Positions 25,962 through 35,057 are shown, numbered from the stretch's first letter. The stretch is DNA of 64,000 bases from Shewanella denitrificans OS217 (GCF_000013765.1 NC_007954.1:1860001-1924000); one strand, 5' to 3'. A program made the numbers and translations. The notes: a model not told the origin generated them from the sequence alone.

Positions 25962-26637
25962 TCTTGCCGGTCCCACTTCAGCACTGCCTAGCCGTACTCG
26001 TTTTATCTTAGAATTAATCGCCGCCTTCGTTATCACCCGTCTGCCTTTTATTAATGTGCCCTTCAAATGGCTTGAGAGCTATTTTCATGAGCTTTCTCAT
26101 GGCGTTGGTGCAATATTAACGGGTGGAGCGGTAAGTCATATTCAGTTGTTTCCTAATGGCGCAGGACTCTGCTTCACTCAAGGAGGCAGCTCAGTCGTGA
26201 CGGCATTTGCGGGCTACTTTGGCGCGGCGCTGTGGGGCTGGTTAATTTTTTCTTTGCCAAAATCCAACAACAAAGCCAGGGCAAGCCTAGTGTTGCTGGG
26301 CCTTTGTGTGCTTATGTCTTTAGTGCTGTGGGCCAGAGACTTGCTCACTATTGTTATTCTTTTCAGTTTGTTAGTTTTATTTCTATCGCCACTTAAACTG
26401 CCCAACTGGGCCGGTTTACAGTCCTTGCTACGCATGTTAGGTTTGATGGTTATTCTCAATGCCATGGCAAGTCCCATGGTGTTATTTGGCTTAAGCGGTC
26501 AAGGGGATGCGGTTAAACTTGCCGAGCTTACTTGGATCCCAGCAGGGTTATGGGTCTTGGTTTGGCTCGCTTCCAGTGCAACAATTTTATGGTTTTGTTG
26601 GTCTAGTGTAAGTCGCCATAATCAAAAACAGCGGTAA
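25954..26637 (+). CDS. M50-like membrane metallopeptidase
   Basis: 227 aa from the ATG at 25954 (MPDLAGPTSALPS); an upstream ATG at 25906 would overlap most of the end of the preceding gene. The zinc motif HELSH (His45, Glu46, His49) is followed by Gly, as in site-2-protease-like M50 families. About five hydrophobic segments follow (around residues 15-32, 82-105, 112-132, 135-150, 165-190, and the last near the C-terminus). A second metal ligand is not obvious. Such proteins cleave substrates within membranes or act as inactive homologues. The ATGCCTGA overlap with the upstream small gene implies coupling. Confidence 0.75.
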   Translation: MPDLAGPTSALPSRTRFILELIAAFVITRLPFINVPFKWLESYFHELSHGVGAILTGGAVSHIQLFPNGAGLCFTQGGSSVVTAFAGYFGAALWGWLIFSLPKSNNKARASLVLLGLCVLMSLVLWARDLLTIVILFSLLVLFLSPLKLPNWAGLQSLLRMLGLMVILNAMASPMVLFGLSGQGDAVKLAELTWIPAGLWVLVWLASSATILWFCWSSVSRHNQKQR

Positions 26638-26707
26638 AAAATGTAAACGGCATCTTATGTTTAGGCTATCTTGGTTATATTTTGGGTATTGTATTTAAGG
26701 ACAAATA

Positions 26708-27577
26708 ATGAATATTACAACGAACAAATTAACACTGGCTGCAATGGGTGTGTTTATGGGGTTAGTGAGTACAGCCAGTATGGCTCATGGTGATGGCCAT
26801 CAAACAGCCACCACACAGGGGGTAAGCGTAAACACTGAGCTCACAACTGCCGTTAATAGCAGTATCAGGAAAAAAGACAATACCTTACGGGATCAATATC
26901 GTCATCCTGCAGAAACCTTAGCGTTTTTTGATGTTAAACCGACAGATACAGTCATCGAACTCTGGCCTGGTGCCGGTTGGTATACGGAAATTCTAGCCCC
27001 TTACTTGGCGGCAAAAGGTCATTATATTGCTGCAGGATTTGAGACTGAGCCTAAGGAAGACACCCCAGGCAATAATTACCGCGCTAAGGCGGGTAAAGCC
27101 TATCAAGCTTGGTTAAATGATAATAAAGCTCAGCTTGGGCCTGTTCACAATGTTGTGTTAGATCCCCCTTCGAGTTTAACCTTGGGCGCTCCTGGGTCTG
27201 CCGATGTGGTGCTTACCTTTAGAAATCTTCATAACTGGGCTATGCAAGATCAGTTAGAAGGGGTGTTTGATGCGGCATTCAAGGTGCTTAAGTCCGGTGG
27301 CACCTTAGGGGTGGTTGAACACAGAGCCAATCCTGGCATGAAAGCCGAGTCGGGTTATATGGATCAAGCCGCTATGGTGGCCTTGGCAAAGAAAGTGGGC
27401 TTTACCTTAACGGATAGCTCGGAAATCAATGCTAATCCAAGGGATACCAAGGATTATCCCAAAGGGGTATGGACCTTACCGCCACGCTTAGCCTTAGATG
27501 CACAAGACAAAGACAAATATTTGGCCATAGGTGAGAGTGACCGCATGACGCTTAAATTTACTAAAGTGGCGCCTTAA
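26708..27577 (+). CDS. Exported class I SAM-methyltransferase-like protein
   Basis: 289 aa. A clear signal peptide (MNITTNKLTLAAMG...) ends near SMA-HGDG. The mature part has a Rossmann methyltransferase fold: motif I is VIELWPGAGWYTEILAPYL, then PPSSLTLGAPGSADVVLTFR, NLHNW, and GGTLGVVEHR. This matches a COG4798-type family of predicted methyltransferases with signal peptides. An enzyme of this fold in the periplasm is unexpected because SAM is cytosolic, so it may bind another ligand or be non-catalytic. The start has AGGACAAATA upstream. A hairpin follows. Confidence 0.8.
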   Translation: MNITTNKLTLAAMGVFMGLVSTASMAHGDGHQTATTQGVSVNTELTTAVNSSIRKKDNTLRDQYRHPAETLAFFDVKPTDTVIELWPGAGWYTEILAPYLAAKGHYIAAGFETEPKEDTPGNNYRAKAGKAYQAWLNDNKAQLGPVHNVVLDPPSSLTLGAPGSADVVLTFRNLHNWAMQDQLEGVFDAAFKVLKSGGTLGVVEHRANPGMKAESGYMDQAAMVALAKKVGFTLTDSSEINANPRDTKDYPKGVWTLPPRLALDAQDKDKYLAIGESDRMTLKFTKVAP

Positions 27578-27585
27578 CATACAAC

Positions 27586-27620
27586 TGCGGTCAAGGGGAT
27601 CATGCTTTTCCTTGGCCGCA
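27586..27620. terminator. Hairpin after the methyltransferase-like gene
   Basis: TGCGGTCAAGG and CCTTGGCCGCA pair over 11 bp (one G-T) around a 13-base loop, starting 9 bases after the stop. No long T-run follows, so intrinsic termination is uncertain. Confidence 0.45.
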
Positions 27621-27720
27621 ACACTTCGCAACTCTCCACTGTCGTGTCTTGAGCACTGGCTCAGTCTTTCTTAACTAAATTATATAGCTATTAGCTTTAT
27701 TAACTTAGCTAAATTTACCT

Positions 27721-28653
27721 ATGGGTTCGATAATGCCAACACCCTTATTGTCTGCGCCGTTAACATCAGTCCCGTTAACCCTAAGTCTTGAACATATCAG
27801 TCTGAGCGCCAAGCGCTACGGCGTGGCAGATAAGCCCATTATACTGGCGCTGCATGGCTGGCTTGATAATGCCGACAGCTTTGCACCATTAGCCGCCGCT
27901 ATGGCTGAAAATGGTTTGTTGGATGCGTTTCAATTGTTGGCTATCGATTGGCCGGGCCACGGTTTATCTGAACATAGAAAAGGCGCATATCCGCTGCATT
28001 GGATAGATTATATATTTGATTTAGATGTGCTTATCGAACATCTGCAGCAAGATAATAATAGCCAAGAAATCATTCTGCTTGGGCACTCTTTAGGGGGCAT
28101 CATCGCCTCAGCTTACAACGCCAGTTTCCCCGACAAGGTGTCCCAGTTGATCTTGATTGAAGCTTTGGCGCCCCTGTTTGAGTCTGTGGACAAATCCAAA
28201 CTCAGGCTACAAAAAAGCATAGAGCAACATAAAAAGTTTAACCTTAAGCGTGAAAAACCACCTGTTTATTATCCAAGCCTTGAACTCCTCAGCCAAGCGA
28301 GACACAAACTCACTGGACTTGGGCTAAATTGGTGTGAGTTATTGATGGCCCGCAATACTGAGCTTACCCTCAAGGGGTATCGATGGCGCAGCGATCCACG
28401 GCTTAAATTGGACTCAGCCTATCGTTTTACCTTCGAGCAAGTTGATGCCTTGATGACCTACACTCAGACACCTTGCCTAGTGGTGCTCGGGGAGAATGGC
28501 TTTGAACAGCTCAAGCAGCAAATGTTGACCATAGACAAGTGGTTTGAAAACACCAGTCAGGTATTACTTGAAGGTGACCATCATCTGCATATGGGGAATG
28601 CCACTGGGGTTGCGGCGAAAATCAGTGATTTTATCCATGGATTAAATCGCTAG
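27721..28653 (+). CDS. Alpha/beta hydrolase
   Basis: 310 aa. Oxyanion-side LALHGWLDNADSF, the nucleophile elbow GHSLGG (Ser123), a probable acid near VVLGENG, and the catalytic His in LEGDHHLHMG are in the expected order for a monomeric esterase, lipase or MenH-type hydrolase. The substrate is not predictable. Start: ATG at 27721, or the in-frame ATG at 27733; neither has a strong SD. It lies upstream of fadD on the same strand, and an ester-cleaving enzyme supplying fatty acids for FadD is a reasonable but unproven idea. Confidence 0.88.
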   Translation: MGSIMPTPLLSAPLTSVPLTLSLEHISLSAKRYGVADKPIILALHGWLDNADSFAPLAAAMAENGLLDAFQLLAIDWPGHGLSEHRKGAYPLHWIDYIFDLDVLIEHLQQDNNSQEIILLGHSLGGIIASAYNASFPDKVSQLILIEALAPLFESVDKSKLRLQKSIEQHKKFNLKREKPPVYYPSLELLSQARHKLTGLGLNWCELLMARNTELTLKGYRWRSDPRLKLDSAYRFTFEQVDALMTYTQTPCLVVLGENGFEQLKQQMLTIDKWFENTSQVLLEGDHHLHMGNATGVAAKISDFIHGLNR

Positions 28654-28811
28654 AGTTTTTTCTCTATTTATGTGATTATGGGCCCAAATTTAAACGGCCG
28701 TATGATTAACGCCGTGAAGCAGATTACAAATAATAACAAGATTGCGTCAGCCTAATAACGACCTAAAATAGCATTATCCTTGGCGCAGAATATCCACTCA
28801 TTTTACGTTCG

Positions 28812-28831
28812 CTGACAGACTATCTTGTCAG
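28812..28831 (+). promoter_or_regulatory. Hairpin in the fadD leader
   Basis: CTGACA and TGTCAG flank an 8-base loop, 26 bases before the fadD start and just upstream of its SD (AGGAG at 28846-28850). It could be a repressor palindrome or mRNA structure. It does not match the FadR consensus. Confidence 0.35.
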
Positions 28832-28856
28832 GGGCGGTGACAATTAGGAGAGACAA

Positions 28857-30530
28857 GTGATTAAGCCTTGGATTAATAACTTGCCAGCAGAGGTTCCAGC
28901 GGAAATTGACCCTGAGCAATTTTCGTCATTAGTAACCATGTTCGAAGCCGCAGTGGCTAAATACGCCGATCAGCCTGCGTTTATCAATATGGGTGCGACT
29001 ATCACCTACCGCAAACTTGAAGAGCGCAGCCGCGCTTTTGCCGCTTATTTGCAAAATGAATTAAAGTTAGAGAAGGGCGATCGCGTCGCCTTGATGATGC
29101 CTAATTTATTGCAATACCCCATCGCCTTGTTTGGCGTGCTTCGCGCTGGCATGGTGGTGGTGAACGTTAACCCCTTGTATACCCCGAGAGAGTTAAAACA
29201 CCAGCTGGTGGACTCAGGCGCTAAAGCCATAGTGGTGGTATCAAACTTTGCTAAGACCTTGGAAGAAGTGGTTAATGAAACCCCGGTCGAGTCTGTGATC
29301 GTTACTCGTCTAGGGGATCAGCTCAGCGCGCCAAAACGCACTTTAGTGAACTTTGTGGTTAAATACATCAAGAAGTTAGTGCCTAAGTATGATTTACCCC
29401 ATGCACTGTCTTTTAGAGATTCATTAACTCAAGGCCGCAGACTGCAATACATCAAGCCTGAGATAAATAGTGAAGACTTGGCCTTTTTGCAGTACACAGG
29501 CGGGACGACTGGGGTGTCTAAAGGCGCCATGCTGACGCACAAAAATGTGGTGAGCAATGTGCTGCAAGCCAATGGGGCTTATTCGCCTGCATTGAACGAT
29601 GGCACAGAATTCGTTGTTACAGCATTGCCCTTGTATCATATCTTTGCGCTAACAGTTAACTGTTTGTTATTTATGCATAAAGGTAGCCAGAATCTATTAA
29701 TTACCAACCCAAGAGACATTCCGGCATTCGTGGGCGAGTTAAAGAAATACCCCTTTACCGCGTTAACTGGGGTGAACACCTTATTTAATGCGCTGGTGAA
29801 TAACACAGACTTTACCAGTTTAGATTTTTCACGGCTTAAGCTGTCAATTGGCGGCGGCATGGCGGTACAAAAAGCGGTTGCCGATAAATGGCAATCGATC
29901 ACCAAAACCCGTTTATTGGAAGGTTATGGTCTAACTGAAGCCTCTCCCTTGCTGACATGCTGTCCGTATAACTTAAGCGGATACAACGGCTCTATTGGTT
30001 TCCCTGCGCCTTCGACCTTAATTCAAATTCGTGATGAAGACGGTAATGCATTGGCTCAAGGCGAGCGCGGCGAGCTGTTTGCAAAAGGCCCTCAGGTGAT
30101 GCAAGGTTATTGGCAGCGCCCTGAAGAAACCGCTAAAGTCATAGACAGCGATGGCTGGTTATCTACGGGTGACATAGGTTACATGGATGAAAAAGGCTTC
30201 TTTTATATTGTCGATCGTAAAAAAGACATGATCTTAGTCTCAGGCTTTAATGTGTTCCCCAATGAAGTGGAAGATGTGGTTGCCTTACACCCTAAGGTAA
30301 TTGAAGTGGCCGCAGTCGGTGTGCCCAATGATGCTAGCGGCGAATTAGTGAAGATTTTTGTGGTGGCTAAAGATAAGTCATTAACAGAAGATGAGTTAAT
30401 TAAGCATTGCCGTCACCATTTAACGGGCTATAAGGTACCTAAACTGGTAGAATTCAGAGACGAATTACCAAAAACCAATGTGGGTAAAATTTTACGCCGT
30501 CAGCTCAGAGATGAAGCGAAAACAGCATAA
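28857..30530 (+). CDS. fadD: Long-chain-fatty-acid--CoA ligase
   Basis: 557 aa acyl-activating enzyme that converts long-chain fatty acids to acyl-CoA via acyl-AMP. P-loop YTGGTTGVSKGAM (about residues 213-226), the linker/A5 GYGLTEASPLL, A7 STGDIGYMDEKGFFYIVDR and the catalytic Lys in NVGKILRRQ are all present. The start is GTG at 28857 with AGGAG 7 bases upstream. In E. coli fadD is next to rnd, as here. Acyl-CoA made by this enzyme would be the effector of FadR, encoded about 8 kb downstream. Confidence 0.97.
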   Translation: MIKPWINNLPAEVPAEIDPEQFSSLVTMFEAAVAKYADQPAFINMGATITYRKLEERSRAFAAYLQNELKLEKGDRVALMMPNLLQYPIALFGVLRAGMVVVNVNPLYTPRELKHQLVDSGAKAIVVVSNFAKTLEEVVNETPVESVIVTRLGDQLSAPKRTLVNFVVKYIKKLVPKYDLPHALSFRDSLTQGRRLQYIKPEINSEDLAFLQYTGGTTGVSKGAMLTHKNVVSNVLQANGAYSPALNDGTEFVVTALPLYHIFALTVNCLLFMHKGSQNLLITNPRDIPAFVGELKKYPFTALTGVNTLFNALVNNTDFTSLDFSRLKLSIGGGMAVQKAVADKWQSITKTRLLEGYGLTEASPLLTCCPYNLSGYNGSIGFPAPSTLIQIRDEDGNALAQGERGELFAKGPQVMQGYWQRPEETAKVIDSDGWLSTGDIGYMDEKGFFYIVDRKKDMILVSGFNVFPNEVEDVVALHPKVIEVAAVGVPNDASGELVKIFVVAKDKSLTEDELIKHCRHHLTGYKVPKLVEFRDELPKTNVGKILRRQLRDEAKTA

Positions 30531-30536
30531 AATAAC

Positions 30537-30559
30537 AGCCGGCACTTGCCGGCTTTTTT
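30537..30559 (+). terminator. Rho-independent terminator after fadD
   Basis: AGCCGGC and GCCGGCT form a 7-bp GC stem around ACTT followed by TTTTT, 7 bases after the stop. Confidence 0.9.
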
Positions 30560-30634
30560 AATGGACAAGAAGATCACCACGACGTTACCCACACAGTCAG
30601 CGTTTTACAGCCAGAATTTTATGCGGAGAGTATT

Positions 30635-31750
30635 TTGTTAGCTTTCGAATATATCAGTGATGATGCCAGCCTTCGGGCACTTGTTGAGCAGTATCAATCC
30701 AGCCCTCTATTAGTGTTAGATACAGAATTTGTGCGTACTCGTACCTATTACGCTAGGCTAGGCTTGATCCAAGCCTTCGATGGCAAGACCTTAGCCTTAA
30801 TCGATCCGGTGGCTATTGAAGATTTATCGCCGTTCTGGCAATTGTTAACCGCACCTCATATCACTAAGTTAGTGCATTCTTGCAGCGAAGATTTAGAAGT
30901 CTTTGCTCATTACGGTCATTGCCAACCCGCGCCGCTGTTTGACAGTCAAATCGCCGCAAGTTTAGCGGGATTAGGTCATGGGTTAGGTTATGCTAAGTTG
31001 GTGCAAGAGTGCTTAAGTGTCGAGATAGACAAAGGCGAGTCACGTACCGATTGGATGAAGCGTCCACTGACTGATGCGCAGCTGCAATATGCCGCTAATG
31101 ACGTATTCTATTTATATAAACTCTATCCTTTATTGCTTGAAAAGCTTAACGCCAATGGCAGAGTCGAGTGGCTGCTTGAAGAAGGCCAGCGTATGACACA
31201 AGACAGATTATCTCTGCCAGATGGTGAAAGCGCTTATATCAAGGTGAAGAATGCCTTCCAGTTGTTGCCAGAACAATTAGCTTACTTGAAAGTACTTGGG
31301 AAATGGCGGTTAGAGAAAGCCTTAGCGAAAGATTTAGCCTTAGGCTTTGTGGTGAAAGACCATGCGTTAATTGCCTTAGCCAAGAAGCAGCCCAGTAGTG
31401 TTGCTGAGCTTAATCGCATGACAGAGCTGACCGAGCAAGAAAAACGTATTCACGGCCGCGATCTTATTCGTGTTTTGACGACGGCAGATCTTGATAATTT
31501 ACCTGAACAGCTCGATGTCATCGCATTGAAACCTGGCTATAAGTCGACCTTTAAAGAGATTAAAAACACCATTACCAGCTTGTGTGAACAGGCGGATATC
31601 CCAGTGGAGTTTTTAGGCTCTAAGCGCCTAATTCATGAGCTTTTGCTGTGGTTGTGGCATGGTAAAACGACATCAATGCCATTATTGCTGACAGGTTGGC
31701 GCGGGGCTATCGTGGCTGATGCGCTAGCAGAGGTTAGTTTCTCGCAATAA
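30635..31750 (+). CDS. rnd: Ribonuclease D
   Basis: 371 aa 3'-5' exoribonuclease for tRNA 3'-end maturation. DEDD exonuclease domain: Asp29/Glu31 in VLDTEFVRTRTYYARLGLIQ, a second acidic block HSCSEDLEVFAH, and YAANDVFYLYKL with the last Asp. An HRDC domain follows (about residues 210-290). The start is TTG at 30635 with GGAGAG upstream; the nearby ATG at 30621 is out of frame. It is convergent with minE. Confidence 0.96.
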   Translation: MLAFEYISDDASLRALVEQYQSSPLLVLDTEFVRTRTYYARLGLIQAFDGKTLALIDPVAIEDLSPFWQLLTAPHITKLVHSCSEDLEVFAHYGHCQPAPLFDSQIAASLAGLGHGLGYAKLVQECLSVEIDKGESRTDWMKRPLTDAQLQYAANDVFYLYKLYPLLLEKLNANGRVEWLLEEGQRMTQDRLSLPDGESAYIKVKNAFQLLPEQLAYLKVLGKWRLEKALAKDLALGFVVKDHALIALAKKQPSSVAELNRMTELTEQEKRIHGRDLIRVLTTADLDNLPEQLDVIALKPGYKSTFKEIKNTITSLCEQADIPVEFLGSKRLIHELLLWLWHGKTTSMPLLLTGWRGAIVADALAEVSFSQ

Positions 31751-31770
31751 AATGCAGGCAAGTCAAATAG

Positions 31771-31808
31771 ATACACTTAAGGCCCATATTATTGGGCCTT
31801 AAGTGTAT
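31771..31808. terminator. Bidirectional terminator between rnd and minE
   Basis: ATACACTTAAGGCCCA and TGGGCCTTAAGTGTAT form a perfect 16-bp stem around TATTAT between convergent genes. It should end transcripts from both sides. Confidence 0.85.
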
Positions 31809-31816
31809 TTGAGCGA

Positions 31817-32083
31817 TTACTTAGTGTCTGGCAAAGTGACATTGAGCTCTAAAACAGACAGATTGTCATCGTTTTGATCTAGCTGCACAGACACTTGGTC
31901 TTCCGATATCTGTACATATTTACGGATCACTTCGATGATTTCTTGCTTCATTTTAGGCAAATATTCAGGTGCGCCGCCGCCTCGTCCGCTTCGCTGATGC
32001 GCCACAATAATCTGTAGGCGCTCCTTGGCTAGGCTCGCAGTGTTAGGTTTTTTTGTACTTCTGAAATAATCGAGTAATGACAT
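31817..32083 (-). CDS. minE: Cell division topological specificity factor MinE
   Basis: 88 aa, the standard length. The N-terminal part (MSLLDYFRSTKKPNTASLAK, then ERLQIIVAHQR) is the MinD-activating, membrane-binding helix; the C-terminal half is the topological domain that dimerises. It drives MinCD pole-to-pole oscillation so that FtsZ rings form only at mid-cell. It starts 2 bases after the minD stop. Confidence 0.98.
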   Translation of the reverse strand: MSLLDYFRSTKKPNTASLAKERLQIIVAHQRSGRGGGAPEYLPKMKQEIIEVIRKYVQISEDQVSVQLDQNDDNLSVLELNVTLPDTK

Positions 32084-32085
32084 AA

Positions 32086-32895
32086 TTAGCTACCAAATAT
32101 CCTTTTAAGAAACCCTTTTTTCTCCTCAGAAACGAATCTGAAGGCCACCTCTTCGCCGAGTAATCGTGCCACGGTATCGCTGTAAGCAAGGCCTGCATCA
32201 CTTTCTTGATCTATGATGACAGGTACGCCAGAGTTTGATGCCTTAAGCACGGCTTGTGACTCAGGAATAACACCTAAAAGGTTGATTGCAAGAATGTCAT
32301 TGACATCTTCAACGCTGAGCATTTCACCGGTTTTTACTCGGGCAGGGGAATAACGGGTTAACAATAAGTATTCTTTAATGGGTTCAAGACTCATTTCGGC
32401 GCGGCGAGAACGGCTTTGCAGCATGCCTAAAATGCGGTCAGAATCTCGAACCGAACTGACTTCAGGGTTAGTGGTCACAATCGCAATATCGGCGAAATAA
32501 AGTGCCATCATAGCGCCTTGCTCAATACCAGCGGGAGAGTCACAGACGATAAAGTCAAAATCTTTGCTTAAGTCATCTAATACGCGGCCGACGCCTTCTT
32601 TGGTTAAGGCATCTTTATCGCGGGTTTGTGAAGCCGGTAAAATAAAGAGTTTATCGCAACGCTTGTCTTTGATTAACGCTTGATTTAGGTTTGCTTCACC
32701 ATTGATGACATTGACAAAGTCATACACCACTCGGCGCTCACAACCCATGATTAAATCAAGGTTTCTTAAGCCAATATCGAAATCGATAACCACGGTTTTA
32801 TGACCTTTAAGGGCTAAACCTGTCGCGATCGCTGCACTCGATGTTGTTTTACCCACACCGCCTTTACCTGAAGTGACAACAATAATCTGTGCCAT
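32086..32895 (-). CDS. minD: Septum site-determining ATPase MinD
   Basis: 269 aa. Deviant Walker A SGKGGVGKTTSSAA near residues 9-22, VVIDFDIGLRNLD, Walker B VCDSPAGIEQGA, and a C-terminal amphipathic membrane-targeting helix (KKGFLKRIFGS). The ATP-bound dimer on the membrane recruits MinC and is released by MinE. I chose the ATG at 32895 (MAQIIVVTSGKGG), the conserved start; a 5' in-frame extension to 32922 is not conserved. Follows minC by 29 bases. Confidence 0.98.
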   Translation of the reverse strand: MAQIIVVTSGKGGVGKTTSSAAIATGLALKGHKTVVIDFDIGLRNLDLIMGCERRVVYDFVNVINGEANLNQALIKDKRCDKLFILPASQTRDKDALTKEGVGRVLDDLSKDFDFIVCDSPAGIEQGAMMALYFADIAIVTTNPEVSSVRDSDRILGMLQSRSRRAEMSLEPIKEYLLLTRYSPARVKTGEMLSVEDVNDILAINLLGVIPESQAVLKASNSGVPVIIDQESDAGLAYSDTVARLLGEEVAFRFVSEEKKGFLKRIFGS

Positions 32896-32924
32896 GTTTA
32901 TCTCTATCCTTCTAGTTGCCATTA

Positions 32925-33590
32925 TTATTGAGGCAATGTTTCGACCATTAACGACTCACCATCACGACGGATGCAAGCACGCTTATCTAAACTGTGTTGT
33001 TGTAAATGTTCCGCTAACCAATACTGGCCTGAAATAGACACGAGTTCTGCTTCGAGAGAATTGGCGATTATCACGCTATTGTGATCCCCAGCAGCACCTG
33101 CCATGGCTTTCCCTCTAAGGGCGCCATAAATATGGATACTGCCGTCGGCGATAACTTCTGCGCCATTACCCACGGCACCAAAAATAACCAAGTCAGCATT
33201 TTTGGCGTATATTTGTTGTCCAGAGCGCACATTTTGTTTAACGACTTTGGTTTCTCTTTGGGGCAGTGGCGCAGTGGTTGCTTGCTTGCCGGATTTAATC
33301 ACAGCAAGGCCTAAGGCGCGTGCTTGTTCTATTAATTCTGGGCTTGCCTCTGTGATACCGACAATAATAAGTTGCCTGTCCATAAGCAAGGTTTTTAATG
33401 CGCTAAGATCGAGACAGTGTTTCTCAACGGCTTTGAGATTAATCACTAAGGGGGCGCCGATAAAAAATTGCGGCGCTTGAGACAGTTTTTGATCCAGTTC
33501 TGCAGCTAATGCAATCAGATCATGATTTTTAATATGAAGTACTGACAGAGTAAAAGAAGTGGCCTTTAACTCGAGACTTTGTTTGCTCAT
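32925..33590 (-). CDS. minC: Septum formation inhibitor MinC
   Basis: 221 aa. The N-terminal FtsZ-inhibiting domain (about residues 1-105) and the C-terminal beta-helical dimer domain with QQIYAKNADLVIFGAVGNGAEVIADGSIHIYGALRGKAMAGA are intact. First gene of minCDE, divergent from ycgL. The C-terminal helix presents the MinD-binding RGKAMAG motif. Confidence 0.97.
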   Translation of the reverse strand: MSKQSLELKATSFTLSVLHIKNHDLIALAAELDQKLSQAPQFFIGAPLVINLKAVEKHCLDLSALKTLLMDRQLIIVGITEASPELIEQARALGLAVIKSGKQATTAPLPQRETKVVKQNVRSGQQIYAKNADLVIFGAVGNGAEVIADGSIHIYGALRGKAMAGAAGDHNSVIIANSLEAELVSISGQYWLAEHLQQHSLDKRACIRRDGESLMVETLPQ

Positions 33591-33713
33591 CTCGGTACTT
33601 ATTCCCTAAAAATTGTGCAGTTCAAAACTGAATTAGAATTATTTTATTAATTGACCATGTTATAGTGTGCAATCTTGAGTAGCAAGGTTGAACCTTGGGA
33701 AATTTATCTTAAA

Positions 33714-34001
33714 ATGATTTGTACAGTCTATAAAAGTCGCCGAAAGCTAGATACCTACCTATTCGTCGAAAAACGCGATGATTTCAGTTCAGTGCCTGAA
33801 GCATTAATGACAATGTTTGGCCCACCTCAGTTGGTGATGTTGGTGCCATTATCGAAACGAACCAGTTTGGCCATGGCAGATATTGAAAAAGTAAGAAGTG
33901 AGCTTAAAGACAAAGGCTACTATTTACAATTGCCACCGCCAAAAGCCAATTTACTTGAAGAACACAAATTAAGCTTAGGGATAGATAAGTACGCGCCATA
34001 G
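33714..34001 (+). CDS. ycgL: YcgL-family protein
   Basis: 95 aa soluble protein of the YcgL domain family (PF05166), function unproven. The ATG at 33714 (MICTVYKSRRKLDTYLFVEKRDDF) matches the family N-terminus; an upstream TTG at 33675 would add 13 residues. The pattern VPEALMTMFGPPQLVMLVPLSK is typical. It is divergent from minC, as in many gammaproteobacteria, and precedes the transglycosylase homologue. Confidence 0.92.
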   Translation: MICTVYKSRRKLDTYLFVEKRDDFSSVPEALMTMFGPPQLVMLVPLSKRTSLAMADIEKVRSELKDKGYYLQLPPPKANLLEEHKLSLGIDKYAP

Positions 34002-34061
34002 AAATAGTCATGTGAGCTAGCTTAATTTGCGTTGATTGAAAATGTGAGATCAGGATGATTT

Positions 34062-35051
34062 ATGTTTTGCAAATCAGTAGTTGTATTTTGTGTATACCTA
34101 ACCTGCTGTAACCTTGTTTCAGCGCAGGAGAGCGGGGCGACTTTCTCTGATTATCTATCAGGGCTTAAGCGTGTCGCATTGGAAGCTAACATCTCGCCTA
34201 TGACCGTGGCGCAGCACTTTCCTAAAATCAAGCCTTTCAAGCGTGCTCAAGGTCATAATAGTGTCTTCGAAAACACTAATCTAGAGCAATACATCCCAAA
34301 GAAAGTGCCTGATATTCTCGTCAGTACTGGGCGCATTTTTTATCAAGCCAACGAAAAAGCTTTTGATCATATTGCTACTAAATATGGGGTGCAACCGCGC
34401 TTTCTTATTGCCCTATGGGGCTTGAGCTCCGACTTTGGTGAACGCCAAGGGCGTTATCCTGTGCTATCTGTGTTGGCCTCATCGGCTTTTGAAGCGAGTC
34501 TAAGCGGGCAAGTGGATCATTATGGTGAATTATTCTATATTGATGAATTTATTGCAGCTCTTAAAATTTTAGAACGCTATCCCTATCGCTTTGAAGATCT
34601 CACCAGTAGCCAGCAGGGCACCATGGGTCATATGCAAATAAGACCAAGCCAGTTTTTAGCCTATGCTAAAGATGGCAGTGGTGATGGTCATATCGATATT
34701 TGGCATGATATTAGCGATGCTATGACAACCACAGCCAATATGCTACAAGACATAGGCTGGCAATCTGACTCAACTTGGGGCCGACAAATTAGGGCTACTA
34801 AAGCACTTAGTGCAGACAATATCAGTCTTGCAGTGCAAAAAACCTTCTCTGAATGGCAACAATTAGGCATAAGGCGCTTCGAAGGCGGTGATTTGCCCAA
34901 TCGTGACGATATGCGGGTGTCCTTGCTCGCTCCCGATGGCACAGATGGCCGCATGTATCTGATTTATTTTAATTATCGGGCTCTTAAACGGGTCAATCAA
35001 GATGATAAATACTTATTGGCTGCGACCTATTTGTCTGAAAGAATTAAATAA
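34062..35051 (+). CDS. SLT_2/MltB-type transglycosylase homologue, catalytic Glu replaced
   Basis: 329 aa exported protein with a signal peptide cleaved near VSA-QES. Family blocks include TGRIFYQANEKAFDHIATKYGV and QPRFLIALWGLSSDFGERQGRYPVL, and GTMGHMQIRPSQFLAYAKDGSGDGHIDIW further on. In active MltB-type enzymes the general acid/base Glu sits in G-x-E-T/S-x-(F/W)-G; here the position is Ser122 (G-L-S-S-D-F-G; codons AGC TCC at 34424-34429). The rest of the fold is conserved and the frame is clean. It may be a non-catalytic peptidoglycan-binding homologue or may use another acidic residue. It ends with a terminator hairpin just before ycgN. Confidence 0.85.
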   Translation: MFCKSVVVFCVYLTCCNLVSAQESGATFSDYLSGLKRVALEANISPMTVAQHFPKIKPFKRAQGHNSVFENTNLEQYIPKKVPDILVSTGRIFYQANEKAFDHIATKYGVQPRFLIALWGLSSDFGERQGRYPVLSVLASSAFEASLSGQVDHYGELFYIDEFIAALKILERYPYRFEDLTSSQQGTMGHMQIRPSQFLAYAKDGSGDGHIDIWHDISDAMTTTANMLQDIGWQSDSTWGRQIRATKALSADNISLAVQKTFSEWQQLGIRRFEGGDLPNRDDMRVSLLAPDGTDGRMYLIYFNYRALKRVNQDDKYLLAATYLSERIK

Positions 35052-35057
35052 TATGAT

